From the NCBI RefSeq assembly GCF_900114345.1, contig NZ_FOZJ01000003.1, forward strand, positions 1,116,001-1,180,000: a DNA stretch of 64,000 nucleotides, written 5' to 3'. How positions within the stretch are numbered: the first letter of the stretch is position 1; each line of letters begins with the position of its first letter. This document shows, piece after piece, positions 9,499-18,490 of this stretch. Below the pieces are notes generated by a model. The model searched no databases. It was given only the letters and a program-made list of their open reading frames with translations, and was not told where the DNA came from. Made by a program: the position numbers and the translations under genes. This stretch comes from Microbacterium sp. cf046. Lineage in GTDB: Bacteria; Actinomycetota; Actinomycetes; Actinomycetales; Microbacteriaceae.

Positions 9499-9822
9499 AT
9501 GACACTCACCGCCATCGACATCGCCCGAGACGAGAACTTCGAGGGCTACCTCCACGGCTCGGAAGTGAGCATCATCCGCGAGTACGCGTCGACGCCCGGC
9601 ACGGGACCACGTCTGCATCGCCATCCCTACACCGAAACCTTCCTCATCCATGCCGGTCGGGCGCTCTTCACGGTGGGCGCCGAGCAGCTGGTCGGCGTCG
9701 GCGGGCAGATCCTCGTCGTGCCGGCGCTGGTCGCGCACCGCTTCGAGGTGCTCGACGGCGGCATCTATGAGGCGACGCACATCCACGCCAACGACAGGTT
9801 CGTCACCGAGTGGCTCGAGTAG
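9499..9822 (+). CDS. Small cupin-domain protein
   Basis: 107 residues from the ATG at 9499, starting MTLTAIDIARDENFEGYL. The cupin metal-binding motif 1 is visible as GPRLHRHPYTETFLIHAGR (His, His, Glu), and motif 2 follows around VPALVAHRFEVL with a His. It is a single-domain beta barrel that probably binds a metal, so either a small enzyme or a sensor. It lies immediately upstream of tRNA-Arg and is the last backbone protein gene before the island. Confidence 0.8.
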   Translation: MTLTAIDIARDENFEGYLHGSEVSIIREYASTPGTGPRLHRHPYTETFLIHAGRALFTVGAEQLVGVGGQILVVPALVAHRFEVLDGGIYEATHIHANDRFVTEWLE

Positions 9823-9857
9823 GGCGGACGTGTCGCGCCGTTAGACTGATGCCGCCA

Positions 9858-9929
9858 GCCTCTGTAGCTCAATGGAAGAGCAGTTCCGTCCTAAGGAAAC
9901 GGTTGGGGGTTCGAGTCCCTCCAGGGGCA
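9858..9929 (+). tRNA. tRNA-Arg (anticodon CCT), integration site
   Basis: The acceptor arms GCCTCTG and CAGGGGC pair fully with one G-T wobble. The D arm GCTC-AATGGAA-GAGC and T arm GGGGG-TTCGAGT-CCCTC are present. The anticodon loop GTCCTAA gives CCT, which reads AGG. The first base pair of the anticodon stem is weak (G opposite A). The CCA end is not encoded. The 3' 20 bases are duplicated at 53462-53481, marking this gene as the island's attachment site; the integrated copy keeps the tRNA complete. Confidence 0.93.
9910..9929 (+). repeat. attL core (tRNA 3' end)
   Basis: TTCGAGTCCCTCCAGGGGCA within the T arm and acceptor stem of tRNA-Arg. It is identical over 20 bases to 53462-53481 and matches 17 of 20 bases at 40298-40317. 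Confidence 0.92.
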
Positions 9930-9987
9930 CAGTGCTTTTTTGCCTCTGACCAGGAATTCCTTCCGTGGTCAGACCACAGGAATCGCG

Positions 9988-10010
9988 TTTTTGCCCGTTT
10001 TTTGCCCGCA
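9988..10010 (+). repeat. Integrase arm-type repeats on the attL side
   Basis: TTTTTGCCCG and TTTTTTGCCCGCA lie in tandem between the tRNA and the integrase gene. The same TTTGCCCGCA word recurs at 40158-40182 and 53322-53345 near the other att copies, as expected for arm sites bound by the N-terminal domain of a tyrosine integrase. The region 9930-10137 holds no gene. Confidence 0.65.
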
Positions 10011-10137
10011 TTTCTCAAAATTTGGGCGCGCCGACAAGCCACTTCGATCCCCTTCGTTCGGCGTCCTAGAACGTTGAAATAGAGCATTTCGAGCGGGTCG
10101 CGCCACATCGAAAAAGTGAGCAATCTGCTCTCCGCGG

Positions 10138-11277
10138 TCACTGCAATTGTTGTGGTCGGGCGTACCGCGTCTGCGGGCCCGACGGCAAAGCCACCAGTGG
10201 CATCTGGTCATTCAGTCGCGTTGCGACTTCATCCAGATCGTCCTCGAAGAGATCCGCGTAGGTGTCGAGCGTCATCGCGGCCGACGCGTGGCCGAGCATC
10301 CGCTGCACGGCCTTCACGTTTGCTCCCGAACTGATCGCGAGGGACGCAGCGGTGTGGCGGAGGTCGTGCGGAGTGAGCCGCGGAATCGATGGGTCGATTT
10401 CCTGCCCGCGCCGGACTGCATTCGCGAACCATCCCTTGTCGCCCGAGTTGCGCATGTGATTGACTCCGTCGCCGAAAAGCAGACCCTCCGGACCCTTGCC
10501 GGCACACGCTTGCTCGATCATCGGGGCGAGACGCGCGGGGTAGGGCACCGAACGCCGCTCCTGCGTCTTGGGAGTGCCGACGTGGATCTCGTAGGCGATC
10601 ATGACCGCGTTCTCCTCGATCACGAACCGCCGACGCAGCCGGTTCACGCTGCGCACCCGCAGCCCCGTCGCCTCACCCCACCGCAGACCGCAGTAGGCGA
10701 GTGTGAGGACGAGCGTCGGATGTGCCGAACACGCCGCCAGCGTCGCCACTTGGTCATGTGAAAGATAAATGCGGCGCTTGCCCGGCCCGTGCCGAGGGAG
10801 ATTGCGCACGTTGCGGGCCGGATTGCTTGCGAGGCGCCGATCATCGATCGCAAAGTCGAGAATGCCGGCCAGAATCCCTAGCGCGCGGAGAACGACGGTG
10901 CGCGACTTCCGCGTCGCGAGGTCGGACACCCAATCCTGGACTTCCGAACGCCGGATCGACGAGATCTCCCTGTCGGCCCAGACGGGCGCGACGTGGTTGT
11001 TCCAGGCCCGCTCGAGCGTCATGTAATACGAGGGCTTCGACATCGGAGGCTGCTTCGATCGCAACCAGCTGTCCGCGAACATCCGGACCGGAACCCGGGA
11101 GGACGACGGGTCGATGTACTCGCCCTTCGACTTCGACACCGTGACCATAGACAGGTACAGCTTCGCCTCGCGCATTGTCGTGAAGCCGCGCTTCTCCGCC
11201 TCGCTGCGATCCGGCTTGCGATAGCGCACGCGGTAGCGGCGGCCCTTCGCCGTCTCGTACGGGGTGATGTAGCCCAT
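10138..11277 (-). CDS. int: Tyrosine-recombinase integrase
   Basis: A 379-residue phage/ICE-type integrase that would join the island to tRNA-Arg and, with the excisionase, release it. It has an N-terminal arm-binding domain (MGYITPYETAKGRRYRVRYR), a SAM-like core-binding domain around residues 65-150, and a catalytic domain with Arg in CGLRWGEATG, HDLRHTAAS, GHAS and the Tyr nucleophile in TLDTYADLF. All active-site residues are present, so it looks functional. It is transcribed toward the tRNA, a common arrangement that places int next to attL. Confidence 0.95.
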   Translation of the reverse strand: MGYITPYETAKGRRYRVRYRKPDRSEAEKRGFTTMREAKLYLSMVTVSKSKGEYIDPSSSRVPVRMFADSWLRSKQPPMSKPSYYMTLERAWNNHVAPVWADREISSIRRSEVQDWVSDLATRKSRTVVLRALGILAGILDFAIDDRRLASNPARNVRNLPRHGPGKRRIYLSHDQVATLAACSAHPTLVLTLAYCGLRWGEATGLRVRSVNRLRRRFVIEENAVMIAYEIHVGTPKTQERRSVPYPARLAPMIEQACAGKGPEGLLFGDGVNHMRNSGDKGWFANAVRRGQEIDPSIPRLTPHDLRHTAASLAISSGANVKAVQRMLGHASAAMTLDTYADLFEDDLDEVATRLNDQMPLVALPSGPQTRYARPQQLQ

Positions 11278-11821
11278 CTCGACCTCCGCTCATGCCGGCT
11301 GATGGTGTACCTCGCCCCAGTTTCGGACACTGGTCGGGTGCCGTCAACGCGGCCGATCACACATGTGGATAGATGACGGAAGACGTCGTCAACTGCGTGA
11401 GGGTAGAGGGCACCCCACAAGCGCGATGAAGATCAGGCCGAGCATGCTCCGATCGATGATGCACGTCAGGTCGGCGAAGAGTGGCAATCGAGTGCCGACG
11501 CCGCACCCGGCTGCATTCATTCAAGCGACGAGCCCGTCAAGTGCAGGGTGACTCGGCCTTCCGCGCAAACCAAGTGCCTCCGACGGCTCCGCACGGAACG
11601 CGGACACATTCCGACGTCGACGTCGGCCGAGCCCGAAGTCGGCGCGTCATGACATAATGCACGAGCTCCGGCAAGGCGCGCACGGTCTATCGGTGACCGC
11701 CGTTGACCGTCGACATGACCAGGCTGCCCGTCGTCGGCAGTGAGCTCGCGCGATGCCGTCGGATCCGTGACTGAATGAACTAATGGCGACCTGCCGAGCC
11801 CCGAGTCCCGCCCGCACCGGC
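11278..11821. other. Intergenic region behind the integrase, no gene seen
   Basis: 544 bases between the start of int and the stop of the nuclease fusion gene. The open frames here are short and lack a ribosome site or coherent protein pattern. It should contain the int promoter. Stretches near 11391-11520 may be remnants but I cannot assign them. Confidence 0.5.
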
Positions 11822-13180
11822 TCACGCCCTTGCCGCTTGGGACTCACTTTCGAGCTCCGCGCTGGTTAGCCTCTGCTCGGGGTTTGCTCGTCCATCGACG
11901 AACGTGATCCCCTCGGCCTCGAGCGCGTCCTGCTGTGAATCCAAGCGTGCTGGATCGGTCCAGGCGAAGTGCGCGCTGGGCTTTCCGTCGCTCCCGAGGA
12001 TTCTATGAGCGTTCGCGCACACCGTGCAGGTGGCGACGTGTCCGCCCAACGGTTGAGCGGCGGTGCCGATTGTGAAGGCGAGGTCGCCGTAGGTGACCCA
12101 CTTGCCCCGGGGGATGAGTGGGAGCAGATCGTGGAGCGCCGACCAGTCGAAATTGCCCGAAGGTGCTCCAGCGATATCCGGAAGCGTTCGACCGTCCTCG
12201 GTCTGCCACCACCTGGGCCCGGCAAAGCCGCGGTCGATACCAGTTGCTTCCTGAACGACCGAGCGAATAATCGGTGTCGGTCGATACCTGCCACCATCGG
12301 CTGCCCATTGCAGCGGCTTGGAACGATCGTTGATCCACGTCGCTTGACCTCGCTTCGGATCCTCAGCAATCCAGTCGACAATCTGCGCTCTATGCTCCGC
12401 CGTCAGTTCGGTGGTCGGTACGAGCGTCAACGAAGTGCCGTCAGGAAGAGCGCGGCTGTCCACCAGCCGGAGGACGGTCGACTTCTCGCGGCTGCCCGAT
12501 TGACGCTCCCTCACTGCGCGTGCCTCAGCCCTCATCGGCGACACCATGAACTCCTCTACGTCCTGGACGGGGAAGAGCTGCGAGACCGTCACGATCAGTT
12601 CACCGCTCGCTATGCGGTACGCCTGAACGCGCTGCAGAGTGATGTCCAATCCCTGGTCGACAAGCCAGACGACTGTCGCTGTTGTCACGGGAGCGAACGA
12701 TCCCGAGACGAGCACGATCTTTGGCTGACGGAGGACTTCAGGATCGAGCTCACCAGCATGGTCGGTAAGCTCCTCCCGCGCTGCTTCCTCTGTCAACCCA
12801 GGTTCGCTTCGACGGCGATGGCGCAGGTAGGAACGCACCACATCGCTCTCGGTGAACCGTGAGACAAGAGCGGCGTAGTTGATTGCCTGAAGCTGAATCG
12901 ATTCCGGAGCTCGATCCCGCTTGAGTTCCGCGAGCACGAGGCGTCCCGTGGTGTCGAGGCCGAGAACGTCAAGTCGGTTGAGCTGGCGATCCCCTCGGCT
13001 TGTCTCCCAGCGATCGAACTCGAAGCTCACGATCTTGACGCCGTCGCCCAAGATCTCAGGTTGCGCGAGCACCCACTCCTGGAGGTCGCTTCGTTCGCGA
13101 AGGCCCGCAGCAGCAAGGTCGATCGGCTCGGCAGGTGTTGCCTTGCTACCCGCCACGCTATAGACGTGCTCGTCCGCCAT
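11822..13180 (-). CDS. Nuclease - RAMA-like - alkyltransferase-like fusion protein
   Basis: 452 residues from the ATG at 13180, which follows AAGGAG. Residues 25-110 match the NucS/DUF91-type PD-(D/E)XK fold: RLDVLGLDTTGRLVLAELKR gives Asp71 and Glu85-x-Lys87. Residues about 245-333 look like a RAMA/DUF4357 domain (YRPTPIIRSVVQEATG then PRWWQTEDGRTL), a module linked to modified-DNA recognition in restriction systems. Residues 345-400 resemble the DNA-binding domain of MGMT/ATL proteins (IPRGKWVTYGDLA...NAHRILGSDG). The acceptor Cys of the PCHR motif is Ala, so no alkyl transfer is expected. It is divergent from the helicase-Mod-Res operon and may be its modification-sensing effector. The domain calls are pattern-based. 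Confidence 0.75.
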   Translation of the reverse strand: MADEHVYSVAGSKATPAEPIDLAAAGLRERSDLQEWVLAQPEILGDGVKIVSFEFDRWETSRGDRQLNRLDVLGLDTTGRLVLAELKRDRAPESIQLQAINYAALVSRFTESDVVRSYLRHRRRSEPGLTEEAAREELTDHAGELDPEVLRQPKIVLVSGSFAPVTTATVVWLVDQGLDITLQRVQAYRIASGELIVTVSQLFPVQDVEEFMVSPMRAEARAVRERQSGSREKSTVLRLVDSRALPDGTSLTLVPTTELTAEHRAQIVDWIAEDPKRGQATWINDRSKPLQWAADGGRYRPTPIIRSVVQEATGIDRGFAGPRWWQTEDGRTLPDIAGAPSGNFDWSALHDLLPLIPRGKWVTYGDLAFTIGTAAQPLGGHVATCTVCANAHRILGSDGKPSAHFAWTDPARLDSQQDALEAEGITFVDGRANPEQRLTSAELESESQAARA

Positions 13181-13554
13181 GCTTCTTAGCTCCTTTTGGA
13201 GAGGGAACGCAGCCAGTACGTGTCTCACCTTATTCACTGACTACGACACGATGACTTCTGAAGTTGCCTGGCGTCATCATCCGCCAGGTAACGGCTATGT
13301 TCGTGATGATGGTGCCTGATCACTGGGGAACCTGGGGTCGGGGCGACCCGGTGCGTGGTGAGGAGGAACGGTGGTCAGCCGCGCTCTTCGAGGAGACCTT
13401 GGAGGCGGATCAGGTTTGCTGAAGGGAGGATCGCTGATGACCCGCTCGGCATTAAAGTCACGATCGACCAGGATCTGTCCAGACCCCGACAGTCGGTTCC
13501 GCCTCCTTGTCAGATGCCGCTTCGACAGCTGTCATCCTTATGCGCTCGGATCCC
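13181..13554. other. Divergent promoter region of the defence block
   Basis: 374 bases separating the minus-strand nuclease fusion from the plus-strand helicase operon; it must hold both promoters. No credible gene is seen. No clear operator palindrome stands out. The helicase start has no good Shine-Dalgarno sequence. Confidence 0.5.
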
Positions 13555-16458
13555 ATGAGTGAGTTGACGCCGTACCAGGCGAAGTACTACGCGCACGAAC
13601 TGCAGCGTTCGTATGCGAATGACCACGTTGGCAAGCTCGCCGGCCTGCTCTTCGACGCGCAGGTCGAGCCGAAACCACACCAGATCGACGCTGCATTGTT
13701 TGCGCTTCAGACGCCCTTCCTGCCGGGGGTGATCCTCGCTGACGAGGTTGGTCTCGGAAAGACAATCGAGGCCGGTATCGTGATCACCCAGTACTGGGCG
13801 GAGCGCAAGCGGAACATCCTCATCGTCACGCCATCGAGTCTGCGGCAGCAGTGGAAGCAGGAGCTCTACGAGAAGTTCCTCATCACAGCCAGCATCCTAG
13901 ATCCCAAGTCGAAGGACTCCCTCCTTGCGCGTGGCGCGGGGCGCCAGGTCGAAGTGCTGATCTGCTCGTATGAGTTCGCGCAGCGTCATGAGCAGTCACT
14001 TTTGCGCGCGTGGGACTTGATCGTCGCCGACGAGGCGCATCGACTCCGCAATCATTGGACGGGTAAGGGGAAAACGGCTGAGGCGGTCAGCCACATCGTC
14101 AGCGGTGCACACAAGACCGTGCTTCTCACGGCGACGCCGCTGCAGAACAAGCTCGAGGAACTGTACGGTCTGGTGTCGGTTTTCTATCCTGGCTTCTTCT
14201 ATTCGCTCGACGCGTTCCGCGAGCGCTACATCAGGGGCCTCGACCTTGGTAATGGTGATGACCTTGCGCAACGTGTCGCCAACATCGCCAAGCGCACACT
14301 TCGGCGCGAGGCTGACAAGTACATTCACTTCACCAAGCGGATGCCGTTGACGGTCGAGTTCACCCCGAGCATCGACGAGCGCCGTCTCTACGATGTCGTC
14401 AACGACTACCTCCAGCGCGACGAGCTGTTCGCGTTTACAGGTAGTCAGCGGCACCTATCCGCGCTCATCATCCGCAAACGTCTGGGCTCATCAACGTACG
14501 CCGTGGCGAGCACGCTGGAACGGATCGCTGCCCGTCTCGAGCGCGAGATTCGTGACGGTGTGGTGCGCGACGGCACGGGCCGGCGCTGGACGGTCGATTT
14601 CGAAGGCGATGACCTCACCGATGAGGAGCAGGAGGAAGTTGAAGAGACCGAGGCCGCCGAGCGTTCCTTTGGCCCGAGTACGCGGAGCGTCGGCACGCTG
14701 CGGTCTGAAATTGCCGAGGCAATGCGCCATGAAGTGGACGAGCTTCGCGAGTACGCCGCTCTTGCCCGGTCTATCAAGGTCAACGAGAAGGCGAGGATGC
14801 TCTCTGACGCGATTGAACGTGGGTTCGGGCGCCTACGCGAGCTGGGAGCTCCAGAGAAGGCGATCATCTTCACGGATTCAACGAAGACGCAGGAGTACAT
14901 CGCGCAGGCACTCCGGGACGCGGGCAAAGGAGATGGCATCGTTCTGTTCAACGGCGCCAATGACAGTCCTGAGCAGACCACCATCTATCGAGAGTGGGTC
15001 AATGCCAATAAGGATGGCGACCTCATCACGGGAATCCCGGCTGCGGATCGCCGAAAGGCGTTGGTCGACTACTTCCGCGACCGCGGCACGATCATGATCG
15101 CGACCGAGGCAGCTGCCGAAGGTATAAATCTGCAATTCTGCTCGATGCTCGTCAACTACGACTTGCCATGGAACCCTCAACGGGTCGAGCAGCGCATCGG
15201 ACGTGTGCATCGCTTTGGCCAGAAGTACGACGTCGTGGTAGCCAATTTCTCTAACAAGGGCAACCTGGCTGAGCAGCGGATTCTCGAACTCCTGACCAAC
15301 AAGTTCAAACTCTTCTCCAGCGTCTTTGGCGCGTCAGACGAGGTGCTCGGGGCCATCGAGGACGGACTCGACTTCGAGAAGCGCATCAGCGACATCCTCA
15401 ACTCGAGCCGGACAGACGCGCAGATCGACAGAGCATTCAAGGATCTCGACGAACAGTACGCAGAGGTCATTTCAGCCGAGATGGCCAGCGCGAAGGCGAA
15501 AGTATTCGACAACCTCGACCCACACGTCCAGGACAGGCTGAAGGCGTATGACGCTCAGTCGGGAGAGGTGCTCAATAAGTTCGAGCGCCTCCTGCTCGGG
15601 GTCACGCGCCACGAACTAATTGATCTCGCGACGTTTGAGGGGGATGGGCGCACCTTCGTACTACACTCGACGCCCGTCGCGGATGCGCCGACAGGTCGCT
15701 ACTATTTCAAGAGCCAACCGCTGGAGAACGCCCACCAGTACCGTTACGGCAGTCCGTTGGCGCAACACGTCGTGGGCGAGGCGAAGGCGCGGGACACCCC
15801 ACCACGGGAGCTCACTTTCTCGCTGGGCGCATCGGAGCGCGCGACGAGCGCGGTGAAGGCACTCGAAGGAGCCTCCGGCGTGCTGACCGTCAACGTCGTG
15901 ACCTACACGATGAAGGCCCGAGACGAGGACGTCTCGGAGAGTTACTTGCTGGCCGGCGCGATCACCGATGTCGGTAAGTGGCTCGATGATGAGTATGCGA
16001 GCGACATTCTCGATCTGGCATGTGTGCTCGTCGGCCACAGCGATGTTGCTATCGGCACGTCCCAGTTAACGCCCTACCTTGAAGCGCGGCAAACGGAGCT
16101 TGAGAAGGAGGTACAGGGACGCAACTCCCGCTACTACGACCAGCAGGAGGAGCTGATCTACCGCAACCAGCAAGACCGAAAGGCAGAGCACGAAGGCAAG
16201 ATCCGCGAGTATCGGGCGAAGGAGAAGGAAGCCCGGAGGACAGCGGGCCGGGCCGATGACCCAATCGAGCAACTGCGGCTCAAGAAGGAAGCCCGGCGCT
16301 GGGAGCAGAAGGCCGAGGATGCCGACGATGACTTCCGTGACCTGCGGCGCAAGCTCCGCGACGAAGCGGACAAGTACCTGGACCTCGTCGAACAGTCCCT
16401 CAAGGGCGTCCAGAGTACAGAGCACCTATTCACGATCCGCTGGCGGATCACCGCCTGA
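13555..16458 (+). CDS. SNF2-family helicase (DrmD/RapA-like)
   Basis: 967 residues from the ATG at 13555 (MSELTPYQAKYYAHEL); an in-frame ATG at 13540 is the alternative. The SNF2 motor has Walker A in DEVGLGKTIEAG near residue 62, DEAH in VADEAHRLRN near 158, and motif VI in QRIGRVHRFGQ near 545. The C-terminal third holds charged coiled-coil stretches (KKEARRWEQKAEDADDD). Similar helicases accompany DISARM (DrmD) and other defence loci, but DrmA, DrmB and DrmC are absent here. It leads an operon with Mod and Res genes. Likely role: ATP-driven translocation on invading DNA. The SNF2 assignment is secure; the defence role is inferred from context. Confidence 0.9.
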   Translation: MSELTPYQAKYYAHELQRSYANDHVGKLAGLLFDAQVEPKPHQIDAALFALQTPFLPGVILADEVGLGKTIEAGIVITQYWAERKRNILIVTPSSLRQQWKQELYEKFLITASILDPKSKDSLLARGAGRQVEVLICSYEFAQRHEQSLLRAWDLIVADEAHRLRNHWTGKGKTAEAVSHIVSGAHKTVLLTATPLQNKLEELYGLVSVFYPGFFYSLDAFRERYIRGLDLGNGDDLAQRVANIAKRTLRREADKYIHFTKRMPLTVEFTPSIDERRLYDVVNDYLQRDELFAFTGSQRHLSALIIRKRLGSSTYAVASTLERIAARLEREIRDGVVRDGTGRRWTVDFEGDDLTDEEQEEVEETEAAERSFGPSTRSVGTLRSEIAEAMRHEVDELREYAALARSIKVNEKARMLSDAIERGFGRLRELGAPEKAIIFTDSTKTQEYIAQALRDAGKGDGIVLFNGANDSPEQTTIYREWVNANKDGDLITGIPAADRRKALVDYFRDRGTIMIATEAAAEGINLQFCSMLVNYDLPWNPQRVEQRIGRVHRFGQKYDVVVANFSNKGNLAEQRILELLTNKFKLFSSVFGASDEVLGAIEDGLDFEKRISDILNSSRTDAQIDRAFKDLDEQYAEVISAEMASAKAKVFDNLDPHVQDRLKAYDAQSGEVLNKFERLLLGVTRHELIDLATFEGDGRTFVLHSTPVADAPTGRYYFKSQPLENAHQYRYGSPLAQHVVGEAKARDTPPRELTFSLGASERATSAVKALEGASGVLTVNVVTYTMKARDEDVSESYLLAGAITDVGKWLDDEYASDILDLACVLVGHSDVAIGTSQLTPYLEARQTELEKEVQGRNSRYYDQQEELIYRNQQDRKAEHEGKIREYRAKEKEARRTAGRADDPIEQLRLKKEARRWEQKAEDADDDFRDLRRKLRDEADKYLDLVEQSLKGVQSTEHLFTIRWRITA

Positions 16459-16507
16459 GCAGTCGCGCAACAGAGAACCAGCCAAACGTTGACAGAGAGA
16501 CAAATAC

Positions 16508-18490
16508 ATGTCCGATGACGTCCGCGAGATACCGTCAACCACGCCGAACTTCCAGAGTGACTTGGCAGCCCAGCTTGCTGATCTAATTCCGGAGGCTATC
16601 GCCGACGGAAAGATCGACGTCGCGAAGCTCCAGGAGTTGCTGTCGACGGACGCCGCCGATCCGACCGAACGCTTCGGCTTGATCTGGCCGGGCAAGAAGC
16701 GAGCGCTACGAGCCGCGCAGGAACCAACCACGGCGACGCTGCGCCCTGACTTCGAGAATGCAAAGGATTGGGACACCACCAAGAACGTGTTCATCGAGGG
16801 GGACAACCTCGAAGTGCTGAAGATCCTACAGAAGCACTATCACAATAGGGTCAAGCTGATCTACATCGATCCCCCATACAACACGGGAAAGGACTTCATC
16901 TACCCGGACAACTTCAAGGAGGGGCTCGACACGTATCTCGAGTGGACTCGACAGGTCAACGAGGAGGGCAAGAAGGTCACGACGAACGCCGAAACAGAGG
17001 GCCGTTTTCACTCGAACTGGCTCAACATGATGTATCCGCGGCTCAAGCTGGCGAGGAACTTGCTGAGCGACGATGGCGTCATCTTCATGTCGATCGATGA
17101 TCATGAGGTGGAGAACTTGACGCGTCTCGGCAAGGAAGTATTCGGCAGCGACAATCTATTGGCGTGCTTTCCGCGTGTAACGAAGCGCGCAGGAAAGAGT
17201 GGCGACCTCATCGCCTTCAATCACGACTATGTCCTTGCATTCGCGCGTGGCGCGGGGGTGCGTCTCAACCGCTTCTCGCACACTGATGATGGGTTTCGAT
17301 TCTCGGACGAGTTCGAGCAGGAGCGGGGTAAGTACAAGCTGAACCAAACCCTGGACTACAACACGTTGGGCTACGTGCGCTCACTCGACTTCCCAATTGA
17401 GGCGGACGGCCGAATCTTCTTTCCCGGCGGGGTGACGGAGTCCGAGCACAAAGAACGAGTAGAGCGAAACCCGAAGGACGGGTTCAGGTGGAGGTGGTCG
17501 CGCCGACTAGTGGAGTTTGGTCTAGCGAATGGGTTCGTAGTGATCAAGGACGGCCGAAATGGCTCCCGCATTTACACCAAGACATATCAGAACGCGACAA
17601 TCAAAGAGATAGGAGGCGAGTACGAGGTCGTATTGCAAGATCGGACGAAGGCCTTCACCACGCTGGATCTGCTCGACAACAAGTACTCAAACGATAACGC
17701 GAGGAAAGGCATCAGCAGCCTCTTCGAGTTCGCGGCATTCGACTACACCAAGCCCGTGGAGTTGCTAAAGACGATCATTGCGCTCGGAACCACCCCCGTC
17801 GCGGGGGACATCGTTCTCGACTTCTTTGCGGGTTCTGGCACTACGGCACATGCCGTTATGCATCTCAACGCCGAGGACGGTGGCAACCGTCGCCACATTC
17901 AGGTACAGCTACCAGAGCCGACACCCGAAGACTCCGACGCGCGGCGAGCGGGTTATGCCACTCTTTCGAAAATAGCGAGGAAGCGGATCGACCTTGCGGG
18001 TGATCGGGCCGTTGCAGAGATGCGCCAACAGCTTGGAAGTCGACAAGCATCGTTCGACACCGGGTTTAGGTCCTACAAGCTAGCTGACACCAGCTTCTCC
18101 AAGTGGCGCGTCGCCAGCGACACGAACGCGAACGCCCTGGAGCAACATCTCCTCGATCTTCGGGACAGTAGCAGTGCTGACGATGCAACTGCTGATGACC
18201 TACTTACCGAAATTCTGCTCAAGCAGGGTTACTCGCTGACTGAACGGATCGCGACGATCGAAATCGATGGATTGCATCTCCGCGCCGTGCTGGACGCTGA
18301 CGGTGATGCGGCCGTGCTCGCTTATCTGAACGAACATGTGAAGCCCTCAATCGAGCAGCTTCGCGCCGTCCTGGAGCGTCAGCCGACGAAGCTAGTGATC
18401 CTAGATGACGCATTCCACGGCGACGATGAGCTGAAGACGAACCTCGTCCAGCTGGCGAAGTCGAAGAACGTGGAGCTCTGGACGGCGTAA
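16508..18490 (+). CDS. Type III-like DNA adenine methyltransferase (Mod)
   Basis: 660 residues, beta-class N6-adenine (or N4-cytosine) methyltransferase. The catalytic motif IV is YIDPPYNTGKDFIY near residue 120 and the AdoMet motif I is VLDFFAGSGTTAHAV near 439, the DPPY-before-FxGxG order of the beta class. N- and C-terminal extensions are typical for type III Mod, which also carries target recognition and Res contacts. Its TAA shares one base with the ATG of the Res gene (TAATG), so the two are translationally coupled. It should protect host sites and direct the helicase-nuclease partner. The recognition sequence cannot be read from the protein. Confidence 0.92.
   Translation: MSDDVREIPSTTPNFQSDLAAQLADLIPEAIADGKIDVAKLQELLSTDAADPTERFGLIWPGKKRALRAAQEPTTATLRPDFENAKDWDTTKNVFIEGDNLEVLKILQKHYHNRVKLIYIDPPYNTGKDFIYPDNFKEGLDTYLEWTRQVNEEGKKVTTNAETEGRFHSNWLNMMYPRLKLARNLLSDDGVIFMSIDDHEVENLTRLGKEVFGSDNLLACFPRVTKRAGKSGDLIAFNHDYVLAFARGAGVRLNRFSHTDDGFRFSDEFEQERGKYKLNQTLDYNTLGYVRSLDFPIEADGRIFFPGGVTESEHKERVERNPKDGFRWRWSRRLVEFGLANGFVVIKDGRNGSRIYTKTYQNATIKEIGGEYEVVLQDRTKAFTTLDLLDNKYSNDNARKGISSLFEFAAFDYTKPVELLKTIIALGTTPVAGDIVLDFFAGSGTTAHAVMHLNAEDGGNRRHIQVQLPEPTPEDSDARRAGYATLSKIARKRIDLAGDRAVAEMRQQLGSRQASFDTGFRSYKLADTSFSKWRVASDTNANALEQHLLDLRDSSSADDATADDLLTEILLKQGYSLTERIATIEIDGLHLRAVLDADGDAAVLAYLNEHVKPSIEQLRAVLERQPTKLVILDDAFHGDDELKTNLVQLAKSKNVELWTA

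Noticed and set aside
13555..16458. Calling the locus a DISARM system because of the DrmD-like helicase
   Set aside because: No DrmA, DrmB or DrmC genes are present, and the partner genes are type III Mod/Res.
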